From: Streptococcus cuniculi
GTDB taxonomy: Bacteria > Bacillota > Bacilli > Lactobacillales > Streptococcaceae
Assembly: GCF_004570575.1 (NCBI RefSeq)
Contig: NZ_SPPD01000011.1
Location: 1-64,000 of the forward strand
Length of the DNA: 64,000 bases
Direction of reading: 5' to 3'
A model generated the notes under the pieces. The model had not been told where the DNA came from. It saw nothing but the letters and a program-made list of their open reading frames with translations, and ran no database searches. This document shows positions 9,301 through 17,513 of this stretch, one piece after another (the stretch's first letter is position 1; every line of letters starts with the position of its first letter). Made by a program: the position numbers and the translations under genes.

Positions 9301-9921
9301 CGTGCGATTCGTGCCCTAGGTCCTGTCAACCTAGAAGCTATTGATCAGTATGAAGAAATCCATCAGCGCTTGAGCTTCTTAAATGAACAGCGTGAGGATA
9401 TTTTATCAGCTCGTAATCTCCTGCTCGATACCATTCATGAAATGGATGACGAGGTCAAAGAACGCTTTAAACAGACTTTTGAAGCGATTCGCGAGAGCTT
9501 TAAGCGGACCTTTAAGCAAATGTTTGGTGGCGGCTCAGCAGATTTAATCTTGACTAGCCCGGATATTCTGACAGCAGGTGTAGAGATTTCCGTTCAGCCA
9601 CCTGGCAAGAAAATCCAGTCTCTGAATCTGATGTCTGGTGGAGAAAAGGCCTTGTCAGCCCTTGCCCTTCTCTTTTCGATTATCCGCGTGAAAACCATTC
9701 CTTTTGTTATCTTGGATGAGGTTGAAGCTGCGCTTGATGAGGCCAATGTCAAGCGTTTTGGGGATTACCTCAATCGATTTGATAAGTCCAGCCAATTTAT
9801 TGTTGTTACCCACCGTAAGGGGACAATGGCAGCAGCAGATGCCATGTATGGGGTGACTATGCAAGAATCAGGCGTATCAAAGATTGTCTCTGTGAAGTTG
9901 AAAGAGATTGAAAGTGAGTAA
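6388..9921 (+). CDS. smc: Chromosome segregation protein SMC
   Basis: SMC is the ATPase core of the bacterial condensin that organises and separates chromosomes together with ScpA and ScpB. The 1177-residue protein is full length. It has Walker A GPNGSGKS at residues 31-38, a long coiled coil, a central hinge near residues 500-660 (GGIVGAVSANV to ALGGASQHI and GGAFAGGS), a second coiled coil, the signature LMSGGEKALSALAL and Walker B FVILDEVEAALDEANV. It is co-transcribed with rnc. In many streptococci two HAD genes and ftsY follow; here about 16 kb of accessory DNA intervenes. Confidence 0.97.
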   Translation: MYLKSIEMQGFKSFADKTKVVFDRGVTAVVGPNGSGKSNITESLRWALGESSAKSLRGGKMPDVIFAGTESRKALNYASVIVTLDNSTGFITGRQKEIKVERHIYRSGDSEYLIDGQKVRLRDIHDLFMDTGLGRDSFSIISQGRVEAIFNSKPEERRAIFEEAAGVLKYKTRKKETDSKLSQAQDNLDRLEDIIYELDNQVKPLEKQAQVAQKYLTLDEERKDLYLNVLVAQITRGHKSIQQKEADLNQVKADLVQYYEQRDRFELENQALKQQRQQLSIKLEHEQAVLLDVTKLISDLERKIEVHQLESSQNETSRQEAQARLLDLDEKRVKTRELLAEKITHLAQLQEELATIKTAITDKEQELSYFSENPDQVLDHLREQYVTLLQDEAEVSNSLAKVEQDIANQHRLSESQSEELVRLQSEKESSQAALAQLQETLAEAEARVQELLQDYQDKQKVLVDLDKDYQASQSKMFDLLDQVKTKKARQASLEAILQNHSNFYAGVKAVLQQADRIGGIVGAVSANVTFDMQYQTALEIALGGASQHIIVEDEATAKAAIAFLKQQRQGRATFLPLTTIKPRHLAGHQLSQLQAATGFLGLASDLVTFDARLESIFQNLLGTIAVFDTVEHANQAARATKFQVRLVTLDGTEIRPGGAFAGGSNRTNNTTFVKPELDLLAEEIAVLSKELQEQEHLVARKKEEAEVIRQSLEEIKESGEEARLVEQRIRFSYEQLADKLAELQTLYDVQVGQSDKSILSDLQDLAGHYQEQLAAFSEKKVKLTEQIEEMKTNRHAIQEQVQTLQESLSSLKVTQSERTSEVRFEQTDITRLQEEEANIVHEMELLQAVIDQKAEAQDDTSLEVLEEQLQAAKNKQTETDQLLIRLKLELEDIEGQFEDIQSRLEQMRLKNDELIRKQAKLEADYEQEAGRLKTLLANLTEHYKMSFEEAQTKAEVLEDLTRAEQTLKDLERAIRALGPVNLEAIDQYEEIHQRLSFLNEQREDILSARNLLLDTIHEMDDEVKERFKQTFEAIRESFKRTFKQMFGGGSADLILTSPDILTAGVEISVQPPGKKIQSLNLMSGGEKALSALALLFSIIRVKTIPFVILDEVEAALDEANVKRFGDYLNRFDKSSQFIVVTHRKGTMAAADAMYGVTMQESGVSKIVSVKLKEIESE

Positions 9922-9987
9922 TGAACCTGCTCTCATTGTCCTAAGAAAGGAGCTGGCTTTCTCCTTTGGTAATTGAAATAGAAACAT

Positions 9988-10020
9988 AAAAAGTAGCGCA
10001 GGAACTGTTGCTACTTTTTA
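9988..10020 (+). terminator. Terminator downstream of smc
   Basis: AAAAAGTAGC (9988-9997) pairs with GCTACTTTTT (10010-10019), ending in a T run. A weaker AAAGGAG/CTCCTTT pair lies at 9946-9967. Confidence 0.8.
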
Positions 10021-10053
10021 GATTGTGTTCAAGCCTATCTACTCAGTCGTGAG

Positions 10054-10300
10054 GTATACTACTTTAGTCTATAAACAGTATGTATGAATAAGTAGTTACC
10101 TATAAAATAAGACGCGATCCAAGCGAGCATTTAAAAGATATTTCCCGATATAGTGGTATTCTAGACAATACTGTTGTTCGTGTCTAGGACGGGATTTTTG
10201 AGACCCTTGGCTCAAAAATGAGGGATGAAACTCCAGAGGAGGTTGCTCCCGTCCGCACTATTTAAGGGAAATATCAAAAGATACTAAATTTAATCTAAAT
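10054..10300 (+). repeat. 246-bp dispersed repeat, copy A (upstream of the ROK-ABC operon)
   Basis: This 247-bp segment is closely similar, in direct orientation, to 14987-15232. Shared blocks include GTATACTACTTTAGT at the left edge, AACAGTATGTATGAATAAG, GTCTAGGACGGGATTTTTGA, GGCTCAAAAATGAG and GATACTAAATTTAA near the right edge. A hairpin TTTTTGAG/CTCAAAAA lies inside. TATACT at 10055-10060 could serve as a -10 box. It precedes the ROK gene by 143 bases; 10301-10443 is AT-rich, ends with the ROK ribosome site and holds no clear consensus promoter. It may be a structured mRNA leader shared by two operons, or a non-coding mobile repeat. Confidence 0.75.
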
Positions 10301-10443
10301 GATTATAACTGTAGAGAATGGAATAGAGGAGGCTTGATTTGTGTAAAAAGGGATTTAATTTGTGTATGGGATTTGCCATCGAAATTTTTTAAACTAGAGA
10401 TAGCATTGAAGATAATCGATAGATAGAATAGGAGGAGTGGCCG

Positions 10444-11304
10444 ATGGCTGTTAGATGTTTTGATATTGGCGGGACAGGCGTGAAGAGCGCCCTTATTGGT
10501 CAGGATAAAATCCTAAGAAATAAGAGTGAGCGTCCGACCCCAGATTCGTTAGATGCGTTATTAGGCTGGATGAAGGAGTGTATTCAGCAAGCACCTGCTC
10601 AGGCCATTTCCATTAGCTTTCCAGGCGCTGTAAATCCACAAACAGGTTTTATTGAAGGAATCAGTGCCGTACCATACATCCATGGTGTATCTTGGTATCA
10701 GTTATTAGAAGAATACCAACTTCCTATTTTTATCGAGAACGATGCAAATTGTGTCGGGCTCAGTCAATTGGCTGTAGACCAGCAAACCTCCAACTTTCTT
10801 TGTGTGGTATGTGGCACAGGAATCGGTGGAGCTGTTATTTTGAATCGTCGTCTCATGCGAGGACCAAAAGCCTATGCAGGAGAGTTTGGTTGTATGGTGA
10901 TAGACGGATTGGAAGAACCTGTTCAAAACTGGTCACAGATTGCTTCGACAGGTAGCCTTGTCCGCTATGTAGAGAAGCATTCTCCTCGGTTAGATTTTCG
11001 ATGGAATGGTCGTCATATCTTTGAAGAAGCTCAAAAAGGAGATGAGATCTGTGTAGCCGCAATTGAGCGGATGATTCATAATATGGCACTAGGTTTGATG
11101 AATCTATACTATGTTTTGGATCCGGAAATCATTTATATTGGTGGTGGAATCAGTCAAAATAAAGAGTGGATAGACCGTATTATCAAACGTCTAGAAGAGA
11201 TGACAGAAAACTATGAAGGTTTTCCTGTCCGTCCTAAAATAGCAGCCTGTACCTACTATCAAGATGCAAATTTGATGGGGGCCTATATGAACAGCTTTCA
11301 ATAA
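10444..11304 (+). CDS. ROK-family sugar kinase
   Basis: A ROK kinase would phosphorylate a sugar released from the oligosaccharide taken up by the transporter encoded downstream. The 286-residue protein starts with the ATP phosphate-binding loop DIGGTGVKSAL and has ENDANCVGL (the D is the usual catalytic base), GTGIGGAVI and a C-terminal IYIGGGIS. The zinc motif CxCGxxGC of many ROK proteins is absent, as in the short beta-glucoside-kinase-like branch. There is no N-terminal helix-turn-helix, so it is a kinase rather than a NagC-type repressor. GGAGGAG lies at 10431-10437. It heads an operon with the ABC genes. The substrate is not determined. Confidence 0.85.
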   Translation: MAVRCFDIGGTGVKSALIGQDKILRNKSERPTPDSLDALLGWMKECIQQAPAQAISISFPGAVNPQTGFIEGISAVPYIHGVSWYQLLEEYQLPIFIENDANCVGLSQLAVDQQTSNFLCVVCGTGIGGAVILNRRLMRGPKAYAGEFGCMVIDGLEEPVQNWSQIASTGSLVRYVEKHSPRLDFRWNGRHIFEEAQKGDEICVAAIERMIHNMALGLMNLYYVLDPEIIYIGGGISQNKEWIDRIIKRLEEMTENYEGFPVRPKIAACTYYQDANLMGAYMNSFQ

Positions 11305-11448
11305 AGAGAATATGAACCCCTATATGAATTAGGTCTTATCTGGAAATTCTTATCTATAATTTGTAGAATTTTAACTATAGCCTGATTATTCACAGGAAGA
11401 CGGCAAATTGTTATATTAGTAAGTAGAGAAGAGAAAGGAGGGGAGTAG

Positions 11449-12375
11449 ATGAAGTTTCTGAAAGATTTGAAAAAAAATGCTGTATTTTTGTTCATGATTC
11501 TACCAGGTGCTTGCTGGTTTATCCTCTTTTTCTATATTCCAGTCTTTGGAAATGTGGTCGCTTTTCAAGATTACCGTATTTCAGGGAATGGTTTTATAGA
11601 TAGTATTTTAAATAGTAAGTGGGTTGGATTAGATAATTTTAAATTTCTATTCCAATCATCAGATGCTTATGTGATTACTCGGAATACTCTACTTTATAAT
11701 CTAGCTTTTATTTTTATAGGCCTTATTTTTGCAGTTGGCATTGCGATTATTTTTAGTGAGCTGCGATCTACCAAGTTGGTCAAGATTTATCAAACAACAA
11801 CTCTATTTCCCTATTTTTTATCATGGGTTATTATCAGTTTTTTTGTCTATGCTTTCTTAAGTCCAGACAAGGGGCTATTGAATCATCTGTTAACTGGAAT
11901 GGGAATGGAGGCAATTAATTGGTACAATGAACCATTTTATTGGCCGTTTATTCTAATCTTTTTAGGTATCTGGAAAGGTCTAGGCTATAACAGTATTATC
12001 TATTATGCTAGTATCATGGGGATTGACCCAACGTTTTATGAGGCAGCTGCGGTAGACGGGGCGAGTAAATGGCAGAAGATTCGCTATGTCACTCTTCCTC
12101 AATTGGCTCCGTTGATTGCGGTTCTCACCATCTTGGCAGTGGGAAATATTTTCCGAGCAGACTTTGGTCTTTTTTATCAAATTCCTAAAAACTCTGGTAC
12201 TCTTTATCATGTGACCCAAGTCTTAGATACCTATGTTTATAATGGTATTTCAGGGACTGGGGATATCGGAATGGCAGCAGCAGCTGGTTTGTATCAATCC
12301 GTTGTGGGATGTATTTTAGTAGTAGCGACTAATTTGCTTGCTCGTAGAATTGATAAAGAATCCGCTTTATTTTAG
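11449..12375 (+). CDS. ABC sugar transporter permease, LplB/YteP type
   Basis: This 308-residue protein has about six membrane segments and the binding-protein-dependent permease loop EAAAVDGASKWQKIRYVTLP near residues 198-217. It belongs to the LplB/YteP subgroup used for larger oligosaccharides, such as rhamnogalacturonan pieces or glycan-derived sugars in other Firmicutes. AAAGGAGGGG precedes the ATG. The second permease starts nine bases after the stop. No ATPase gene is present in the locus, so a shared MsmK-like ATPase encoded elsewhere is inferred, as is common in streptococci. Confidence 0.88.
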   Translation: MKFLKDLKKNAVFLFMILPGACWFILFFYIPVFGNVVAFQDYRISGNGFIDSILNSKWVGLDNFKFLFQSSDAYVITRNTLLYNLAFIFIGLIFAVGIAIIFSELRSTKLVKIYQTTTLFPYFLSWVIISFFVYAFLSPDKGLLNHLLTGMGMEAINWYNEPFYWPFILIFLGIWKGLGYNSIIYYASIMGIDPTFYEAAAVDGASKWQKIRYVTLPQLAPLIAVLTILAVGNIFRADFGLFYQIPKNSGTLYHVTQVLDTYVYNGISGTGDIGMAAAAGLYQSVVGCILVVATNLLARRIDKESALF

Positions 12376-12384
12376 AGGTTTCAT

Positions 12385-13302
12385 ATGAAAAAGAAAAAAA
12401 TCGAATCGATTAAGGTTCATTCCTTCGATAAAAAAACGGATGCGATATTCAGTCTATTACTTGGAATATTTGCTCTGTCCTGCATTTTACCCTTTATCTT
12501 TGTTATTGTGATCTCACTGACCGACGAGACGGCCTTGGCCTTTAACGGCTACTCTTTATTTCCTGAAAAATGGAGTTTTGCAGGCTATGAATATTTATTT
12601 CAATTAAAAGATAAAATTTTACAATCACTTTTTATTACTGTTTTTATTACAGTGGTTGGAACAACGTTAAATGTATTGTTTACAACCCTATATGCGTATG
12701 CGATTTCTAGAACGAGTTTTAAATACCGCCGCTTTTTCACCATGATGGCTCTAGTGACCATGTTATTTAGTGCCGGGGTAATCCCAGTATATATTGTCAT
12801 GACAAGTTTTCTGAATTTAAAAGATACGGTTGCAGCGTTGATTTTACCCATGCTATTAAGTCCATTTAATATCATGGTCATGCGTTCTTTCTTTAAAAAG
12901 ACGATTTCTGAATCGATTCTCGAATCAGCTAGGATGGATGGCGCTAGTGAGCTACGGATATTTTTTCAGATTTGCTTGCCCTTGACTTTGCCAGGAATTG
13001 CGACCATCAGTCTCTTTACAGCCCTCGCTTTTTGGAATGATTGGTACAATGCCTTGCTCTATATTCAGAGTGATAATCTGGTTCCCTTACAATACCTTTT
13101 GATGAAAATCCAATCAAATATTGAATACATGTCAACGAATGTAGGAGCAGGAGCACAGATTTCAGCGGTAGCAGGAAGTATTCCCCGAGAAGCAACACGG
13201 ATGGCAATTGTCGTGGTTTCGACCTTACCAATTGCTTGTTTCTATCCATTCTTCCAACGTTATTTTGTAAAAGGATTAACAATAGGAGGTGTGAAAGAAT
13301 AG
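12385..13302 (+). CDS. ABC sugar transporter permease, LplC/YtcP type
   Basis: The second permease (305 residues) has the MalG-like coupling loop ESARMDGASELRIFFQICLP near residues 173-192 and several hydrophobic helices. It pairs with the preceding permease to form the channel. The C-terminus FFQRYFVKGLTIGGVK is typical of this subgroup. A 127-base gap separates it from the binding-protein gene, which has its own AAAAGGAG ribosome site. Confidence 0.88.
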   Translation: MKKKKIESIKVHSFDKKTDAIFSLLLGIFALSCILPFIFVIVISLTDETALAFNGYSLFPEKWSFAGYEYLFQLKDKILQSLFITVFITVVGTTLNVLFTTLYAYAISRTSFKYRRFFTMMALVTMLFSAGVIPVYIVMTSFLNLKDTVAALILPMLLSPFNIMVMRSFFKKTISESILESARMDGASELRIFFQICLPLTLPGIATISLFTALAFWNDWYNALLYIQSDNLVPLQYLLMKIQSNIEYMSTNVGAGAQISAVAGSIPREATRMAIVVVSTLPIACFYPFFQRYFVKGLTIGGVKE

Positions 13303-13429
13303 ACTTTATCACTGAGGAACAAAGTGGATGCTCGCTTATCGTTTAAATAGTAGAGGGAGGAGAGATTAGTCAAAACGTATCATTTGTTATGCAAATTCGT
13401 CCAAAAAAACTATAAAAGGAGTAATATCG

Positions 13430-14902
13430 ATGAAATTTTGGAAAAAAACACTTAGTTCGGCTGCAGCTATCTTGTCAGTTGTGTCACTAGCAGCCTGCGG
13501 AAGTTTGACTGGCAATAAAAATGCCAATAGTGGTGCAAAAGAAGGAGTAACCAATCTATTGATGTATCAGATTGGAGAGCCACCTAAGAACTTTGATAAG
13601 TTGATGGAAAATGCTAATAAGATTATCGAAAAAGAGACGGGTGCTCATCTGGAGATTAAATACATTGGTTGGGGAGATTATGGTGACAAGATGGCCATTA
13701 TCAATTCTTCTGGTGAAAACTATGATATAGCGTTTGCTCATAATTATGTGTTAAATGCTCAAAAAGGTACCTACACAGACCTAACAGATATGATTAAAAC
13801 AACAGGTAAGGAATTGTACGATATCCTCGATCCTGCCTATATTAAAGGGAATTTAGTGGATGATAAGTTATATGCTGTACCAGTTATCGGTAACGTGGCA
13901 AATCAACAGATGTTCTCCTTTAATAAGGAACTCGTAGAAAAATATAACTTAGATATTTCGAAAGTAAATACTTATGAAGATTTAGAGCCACTTTTAGCGG
14001 TGATAAAAGAAAAAGAACCAACGATTACACCGATGGCCTATACTAAGGGAACGAAGGTTTCAGATAATTTTGATTATATTTTAGGCGATTTGTTGCCATT
14101 CGTTGTCGATTTAGATGGTGACCATACTAAGATTGTCAACCAGTTTGAAGTAGAACATTACAAGAAACATTTGCGTACCGTTCATAAATACTACAAGGCA
14201 GGATATATTCCAGCAGATGCTGCAACTAGCGATGTGAACTTTGACTTGCAAGTGCCAAATTGGTTTGTACGGAAAGAAACACAAGGACCAGCTGACTTTG
14301 GTGATAGTCTCTTAACAACTGTAGCAGGCTATCCTATTGTTTCTCGTCCATTGACAAAGGCCTATAAGACAAGTGGTTCAACTCAATCAGCAAACTTTGT
14401 GATTTCAAATACCTCAAAAAATAAAGAAAAAGCAATGGAAGTATTGACACTCATCAATACGAATAAGGAGTTGCTGAACGGCTTAGTCTTTGGTCCAGAG
14501 GGAGAAAACTGGGAGAAAGATCCGAAGGATAGCAATCGCATCAAGCTACTAGATGGCTATGCAAATGATACTCGGATGTCCGCTTGGAATACTGGTAATA
14601 GTCAGTTATTGTATATTACAGATAAGGTAAGCGATGCAGATGTTGCTCAAGCAAAGGCGGTACTTGATAGTGCGGTAGAGTCTCCTGCATTAGGATTCAG
14701 TTTTAATACACAGCCAGTTAAGGCTGAAATCACAAGCATTCAAAATATTATGAACCAATATAACGCAAGCATCCATACAGGAACTGTTGATCCAGATGTG
14801 GCAATTCCTGAACTAATGGACCGCTTGAATTCAGAAGGTGCTTATAAAAAAGTAATGGAAGAAATGCAAAAACAATACGATGCCTTTCTAGCTAAAAAAT
14901 AA
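13430..14902 (+). CDS. Extracellular solute-binding lipoprotein, LplA type
   Basis: This 490-residue protein has a lipoprotein signal with lipobox SLAAC (Cys about residue 23) and the long substrate-binding fold of the LplA/YtcQ group: MYQIGEPPKNFDKLMENANK, IGWGDYGDKMAI and a C-terminal DVAIPELMDRLNSEG. It would capture an oligosaccharide at the surface and deliver it to the two permeases just upstream. It ends the operon at a clear terminator. The ligand is unknown. No glycoside hydrolase is present here, so any processing enzyme would be elsewhere. Confidence 0.9.
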   Translation: MKFWKKTLSSAAAILSVVSLAACGSLTGNKNANSGAKEGVTNLLMYQIGEPPKNFDKLMENANKIIEKETGAHLEIKYIGWGDYGDKMAIINSSGENYDIAFAHNYVLNAQKGTYTDLTDMIKTTGKELYDILDPAYIKGNLVDDKLYAVPVIGNVANQQMFSFNKELVEKYNLDISKVNTYEDLEPLLAVIKEKEPTITPMAYTKGTKVSDNFDYILGDLLPFVVDLDGDHTKIVNQFEVEHYKKHLRTVHKYYKAGYIPADAATSDVNFDLQVPNWFVRKETQGPADFGDSLLTTVAGYPIVSRPLTKAYKTSGSTQSANFVISNTSKNKEKAMEVLTLINTNKELLNGLVFGPEGENWEKDPKDSNRIKLLDGYANDTRMSAWNTGNSQLLYITDKVSDADVAQAKAVLDSAVESPALGFSFNTQPVKAEITSIQNIMNQYNASIHTGTVDPDVAIPELMDRLNSEGAYKKVMEEMQKQYDAFLAKK

Positions 14903-14915
14903 GTATCTCTTTCTA

Positions 14916-14957
14916 CCAGTATCATCTGTAAGATGGAGATGATGCTGGTTTTCTTTT
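14916..14957 (+). terminator. Terminator of the ROK-ABC operon
   Basis: CCAGTATCATC (14916-14926) and GATGATGCTGG (14938-14948) form an 11-bp stem with one G-T pair, followed by a T-rich tract. Confidence 0.8.
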
Positions 14958-14968
14958 TATCTAAAATT

Positions 14969-14977
14969 TGCTACAAT
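14969..14977 (+). promoter_or_regulatory. Extended -10 promoter ahead of repeat copy B and the yesL-HK-RR operon
   Basis: TGCTACAAT at 14969-14977 matches an extended -10 one base off TATAAT. If used, it would make the repeat copy B a roughly 250-nt transcribed leader of the yesL-HK-RR operon. Confidence 0.5.
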
Positions 14978-14986
14978 AAAAGAAAT

Positions 14987-15232
14987 GTATACTACTTTAG
15001 TTTATAAACAGTATGTATGAATAAGTAGTTACATATAAAGTAAGACGCGAGCGAGCATTTAAAATTGGGGACGACATAGTGGTATCCTAGATAATACTGT
15101 TGTTAGTGTCTAGGACGGGATTTTTGAGACCTTTGGCTCAAAAATGAGAGATGAAACTCCCTAGGAGGTTGAAATAGTTCGGGGAACTATTTCAATCGGG
15201 AAATAGCAAAAGATACTAAATTTAAACTAAAT
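14987..15232 (+). repeat. 246-bp dispersed repeat, copy B (upstream of the yesL-HK-RR operon)
   Basis: Direct repeat of 10054-10300 with the same edges (GTATACTACTTTAGT and a terminal CTAAAT). The largest difference is an internal segment at 15170-15195, where GAAATAGTT/GAACTATTTC forms a hairpin not present in copy A. The right edge is only 32 bases before the YesL ATG, so the repeat almost certainly lies in that operon's 5' untranslated region. Confidence 0.75.
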
Positions 15233-15264
15233 ATTGTCTATAAAACGTTTACAAGAGGTTTTTT

Positions 15265-15870
15265 ATGCGTATTTTAGAATTTTTCTTCTTAAAAATCTAT
15301 TTTTTCATGAGATTAAGTATGCTTTATATTGCATTGTGTGCCTGTGGTCTTTTTGTCTTTGGCTTTTCGCCAGCAAATGCCACGATGATGTATCTGTATA
15401 AACGAAATAGAGATAAGGTGGAAAAATATCACTGGAAAGACGCATTTTCCTACTTTAAGGAGCATTTTGTCTTATCAAATAGTATGGCCTTTTTGATAAT
15501 GGGCATTGCTGCGGTCTTTTTTGCTAGCTTATGGGCCTATCTCCAATTACCGCCGACAATCTGGGTACTAATGGGCTTGTCCATACAAGCTGTGGCTTTA
15601 CTGCTTTTATTTTGTATCTATGGGGTCTATCTTCAGTTGCAATGCTACTATACAGTCCGTTTTTTACTCTCCATTCGCTTAGCGCTGATTGGTATTTTTC
15701 TGGATATATGGTCTCTTGTAAAATGGTTGATTGGGAGTGGCATTTGTTTTTTTCTATTCAGCAAGGTATCTTTGCTAGTTGCAGTATTTATCCCTGTAGT
15801 CTGGTTACTCTTTACTGCAGATGTTTTAGAGCCTATCTATCGTAAAATAGAAGAAAGAGTTCAAACATGA
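15265..15870 (+). CDS. YesL-family membrane protein (DUF624)
   Basis: This 201-residue protein has about five hydrophobic segments and resembles YesL/DUF624, a small membrane protein regularly encoded with YesM/YesN two-component systems and LplABC-type importers. Its molecular role is unknown; a part in sensing or transporter assembly is only inferred. It overlaps the histidine kinase gene by four bases (ATGA), so the two are translationally coupled. The ATG at 15265 follows AAGAGG. Confidence 0.8.
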   Translation: MRILEFFFLKIYFFMRLSMLYIALCACGLFVFGFSPANATMMYLYKRNRDKVEKYHWKDAFSYFKEHFVLSNSMAFLIMGIAAVFFASLWAYLQLPPTIWVLMGLSIQAVALLLLFCIYGVYLQLQCYYTVRFLLSIRLALIGIFLDIWSLVKWLIGSGICFFLFSKVSLLVAVFIPVVWLLFTADVLEPIYRKIEERVQT

Positions 15871-17513
15871 AAAAAATCCTGATCCATACCTTATTGAGGA
15901 CGTATTCTTATATGGTTATTGGAATTGTTGTGTTTTTTGCAGTCCTCCTTTCCTACATTAATTGGCAACAATACCAGGAAACGATTGCCCAACACCAACA
16001 AGCAGTTCTCAATACAGTCATCGATGAATTGGATTCCTATAATAGTCGTATTCGCCATCGCATCACCTCTTTTTCCTTGGATAGAGATAAAGTGGAGGGA
16101 ATGAATATGTATTTTCAGCTCCCTCCCGATCAATATCAAATGTGGCTACTACGGCATAAATTATTGTTTATCAAAGAAGTTTCGCTACAAAAAACGATTA
16201 GTAGTATCTATCAAGATTTTCCCTTTGTTTCAAGTATTGATATTGCCTTGTCAGATATCGATAGTGTATATGTATCTACGAATCGATTCAAATCAGGTGA
16301 AAAAATCCCAGCATCAGAATACAAAGCCCCTCAAAATAGTTTAGCCATTAATCTGTATGACGCCTCTTTTTCTACTGTGATTGGTACGATTTATGTATCG
16401 ATTGATACATCAGCAATCGATACCATTATCAGAAGGGAAAGTGAGATTCCTTTTTCCATTGTGATTACGGATTCGTTAGAACGTATTTTTTATAGCAATC
16501 AGCAGAGGCTCGATACGGATAGGCAGCAGACTTTAAGCGACCGAAGTGGCGATTTGTTGGCGGAAGTGAGTGTACCAAAATCGTTTATAGTAAAGGAAGT
16601 TGGTAAGTTTACAGCTCTACTATTTACTGGCAGTACTACGCTGATTGTATTGCTCCTACTATTATTGAGGAGGGTCTTTTATCATTATCAAAATCAAGTT
16701 ATCGATATTGTTGATACCATTCAGGAAATCATCGAAGGAGCTACAGATATACGGATTGATACGCAAAATAAACAACAGGAGATGCATCTCATCTCCGAAC
16801 AAGTCAATCAAATGCTCGATACTCTTGATACCCATATTCGTGAGATCTATCAGCTGGAAATTCGCCAGCAGGAAGCTAATATGAGGGCCCTGCAATCTCA
16901 AATCAATCCCCACTTCTTATACAATACCTTGGAATTTTTTAGGATGTATGCCTTGACGCAAAATATGGATGAGCTATCTGATATGATTTATGAATTTAGC
17001 ACCTTGCTTCGTGGAAGTATTTCACAAAGTTATACAACAACTATTCAGAAGGAGTTGGAGTTCTGTGAAAAGCACAGTTATATTTGTCAGATCCGCTATC
17101 CGCGCTCTATTGCTTACGCTTATCAGATAGATAAGGGATGTGAACAGATTGAAATTCCGAGGTTTATTATTCAACCACTTGTGGAGAATTATTTTATACA
17201 TGGTGTTGATTTGACGCGCAAAGATAATGCTTTAAGTGTGAAAGTATTGCGTAAGGGAAATGATGTAGAGATTCTGATTCGGGATAATGGTAAAGGGATG
17301 AAGCAAGAAACTGTTCAACTGTATACCAAGTTATTAGAAGGAAAAATTGACTTAGAAAATCAGAAGCAACAATCGATCGGGATTACAAATGTTCATGAAC
17401 GACTCGGTTTATTTTTTGGTGATTCGTATACGATGAAGGTATTTTCAGAACTTGGTAAGGGAGTGACGTATTCGATTTACTTGAAAGATGTAATAGATAA
17501 GGAGAGTACATGA
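15867..17513 (+). CDS. Sensor histidine kinase, YesM/LytS type
   Basis: The kinase senses an extracellular cue, probably linked to the sugar importer. Two membrane segments (residues about 13-33 and 250-270) frame an extracellular sensor domain. A HAMP-like linker and coiled coil follow, then the His_kinase motif QSQINPHFLYNTLEFF with His349 as the phosphorylation site, and a C-terminal ATPase domain with the N box PLVENYFIHG and DNGKGM. The length of 548 residues is normal. It overlaps both yesL and the response regulator gene by four bases. Confidence 0.92.
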   Translation: MKKILIHTLLRTYSYMVIGIVVFFAVLLSYINWQQYQETIAQHQQAVLNTVIDELDSYNSRIRHRITSFSLDRDKVEGMNMYFQLPPDQYQMWLLRHKLLFIKEVSLQKTISSIYQDFPFVSSIDIALSDIDSVYVSTNRFKSGEKIPASEYKAPQNSLAINLYDASFSTVIGTIYVSIDTSAIDTIIRRESEIPFSIVITDSLERIFYSNQQRLDTDRQQTLSDRSGDLLAEVSVPKSFIVKEVGKFTALLFTGSTTLIVLLLLLLRRVFYHYQNQVIDIVDTIQEIIEGATDIRIDTQNKQQEMHLISEQVNQMLDTLDTHIREIYQLEIRQQEANMRALQSQINPHFLYNTLEFFRMYALTQNMDELSDMIYEFSTLLRGSISQSYTTTIQKELEFCEKHSYICQIRYPRSIAYAYQIDKGCEQIEIPRFIIQPLVENYFIHGVDLTRKDNALSVKVLRKGNDVEILIRDNGKGMKQETVQLYTKLLEGKIDLENQKQQSIGITNVHERLGLFFGDSYTMKVFSELGKGVTYSIYLKDVIDKEST

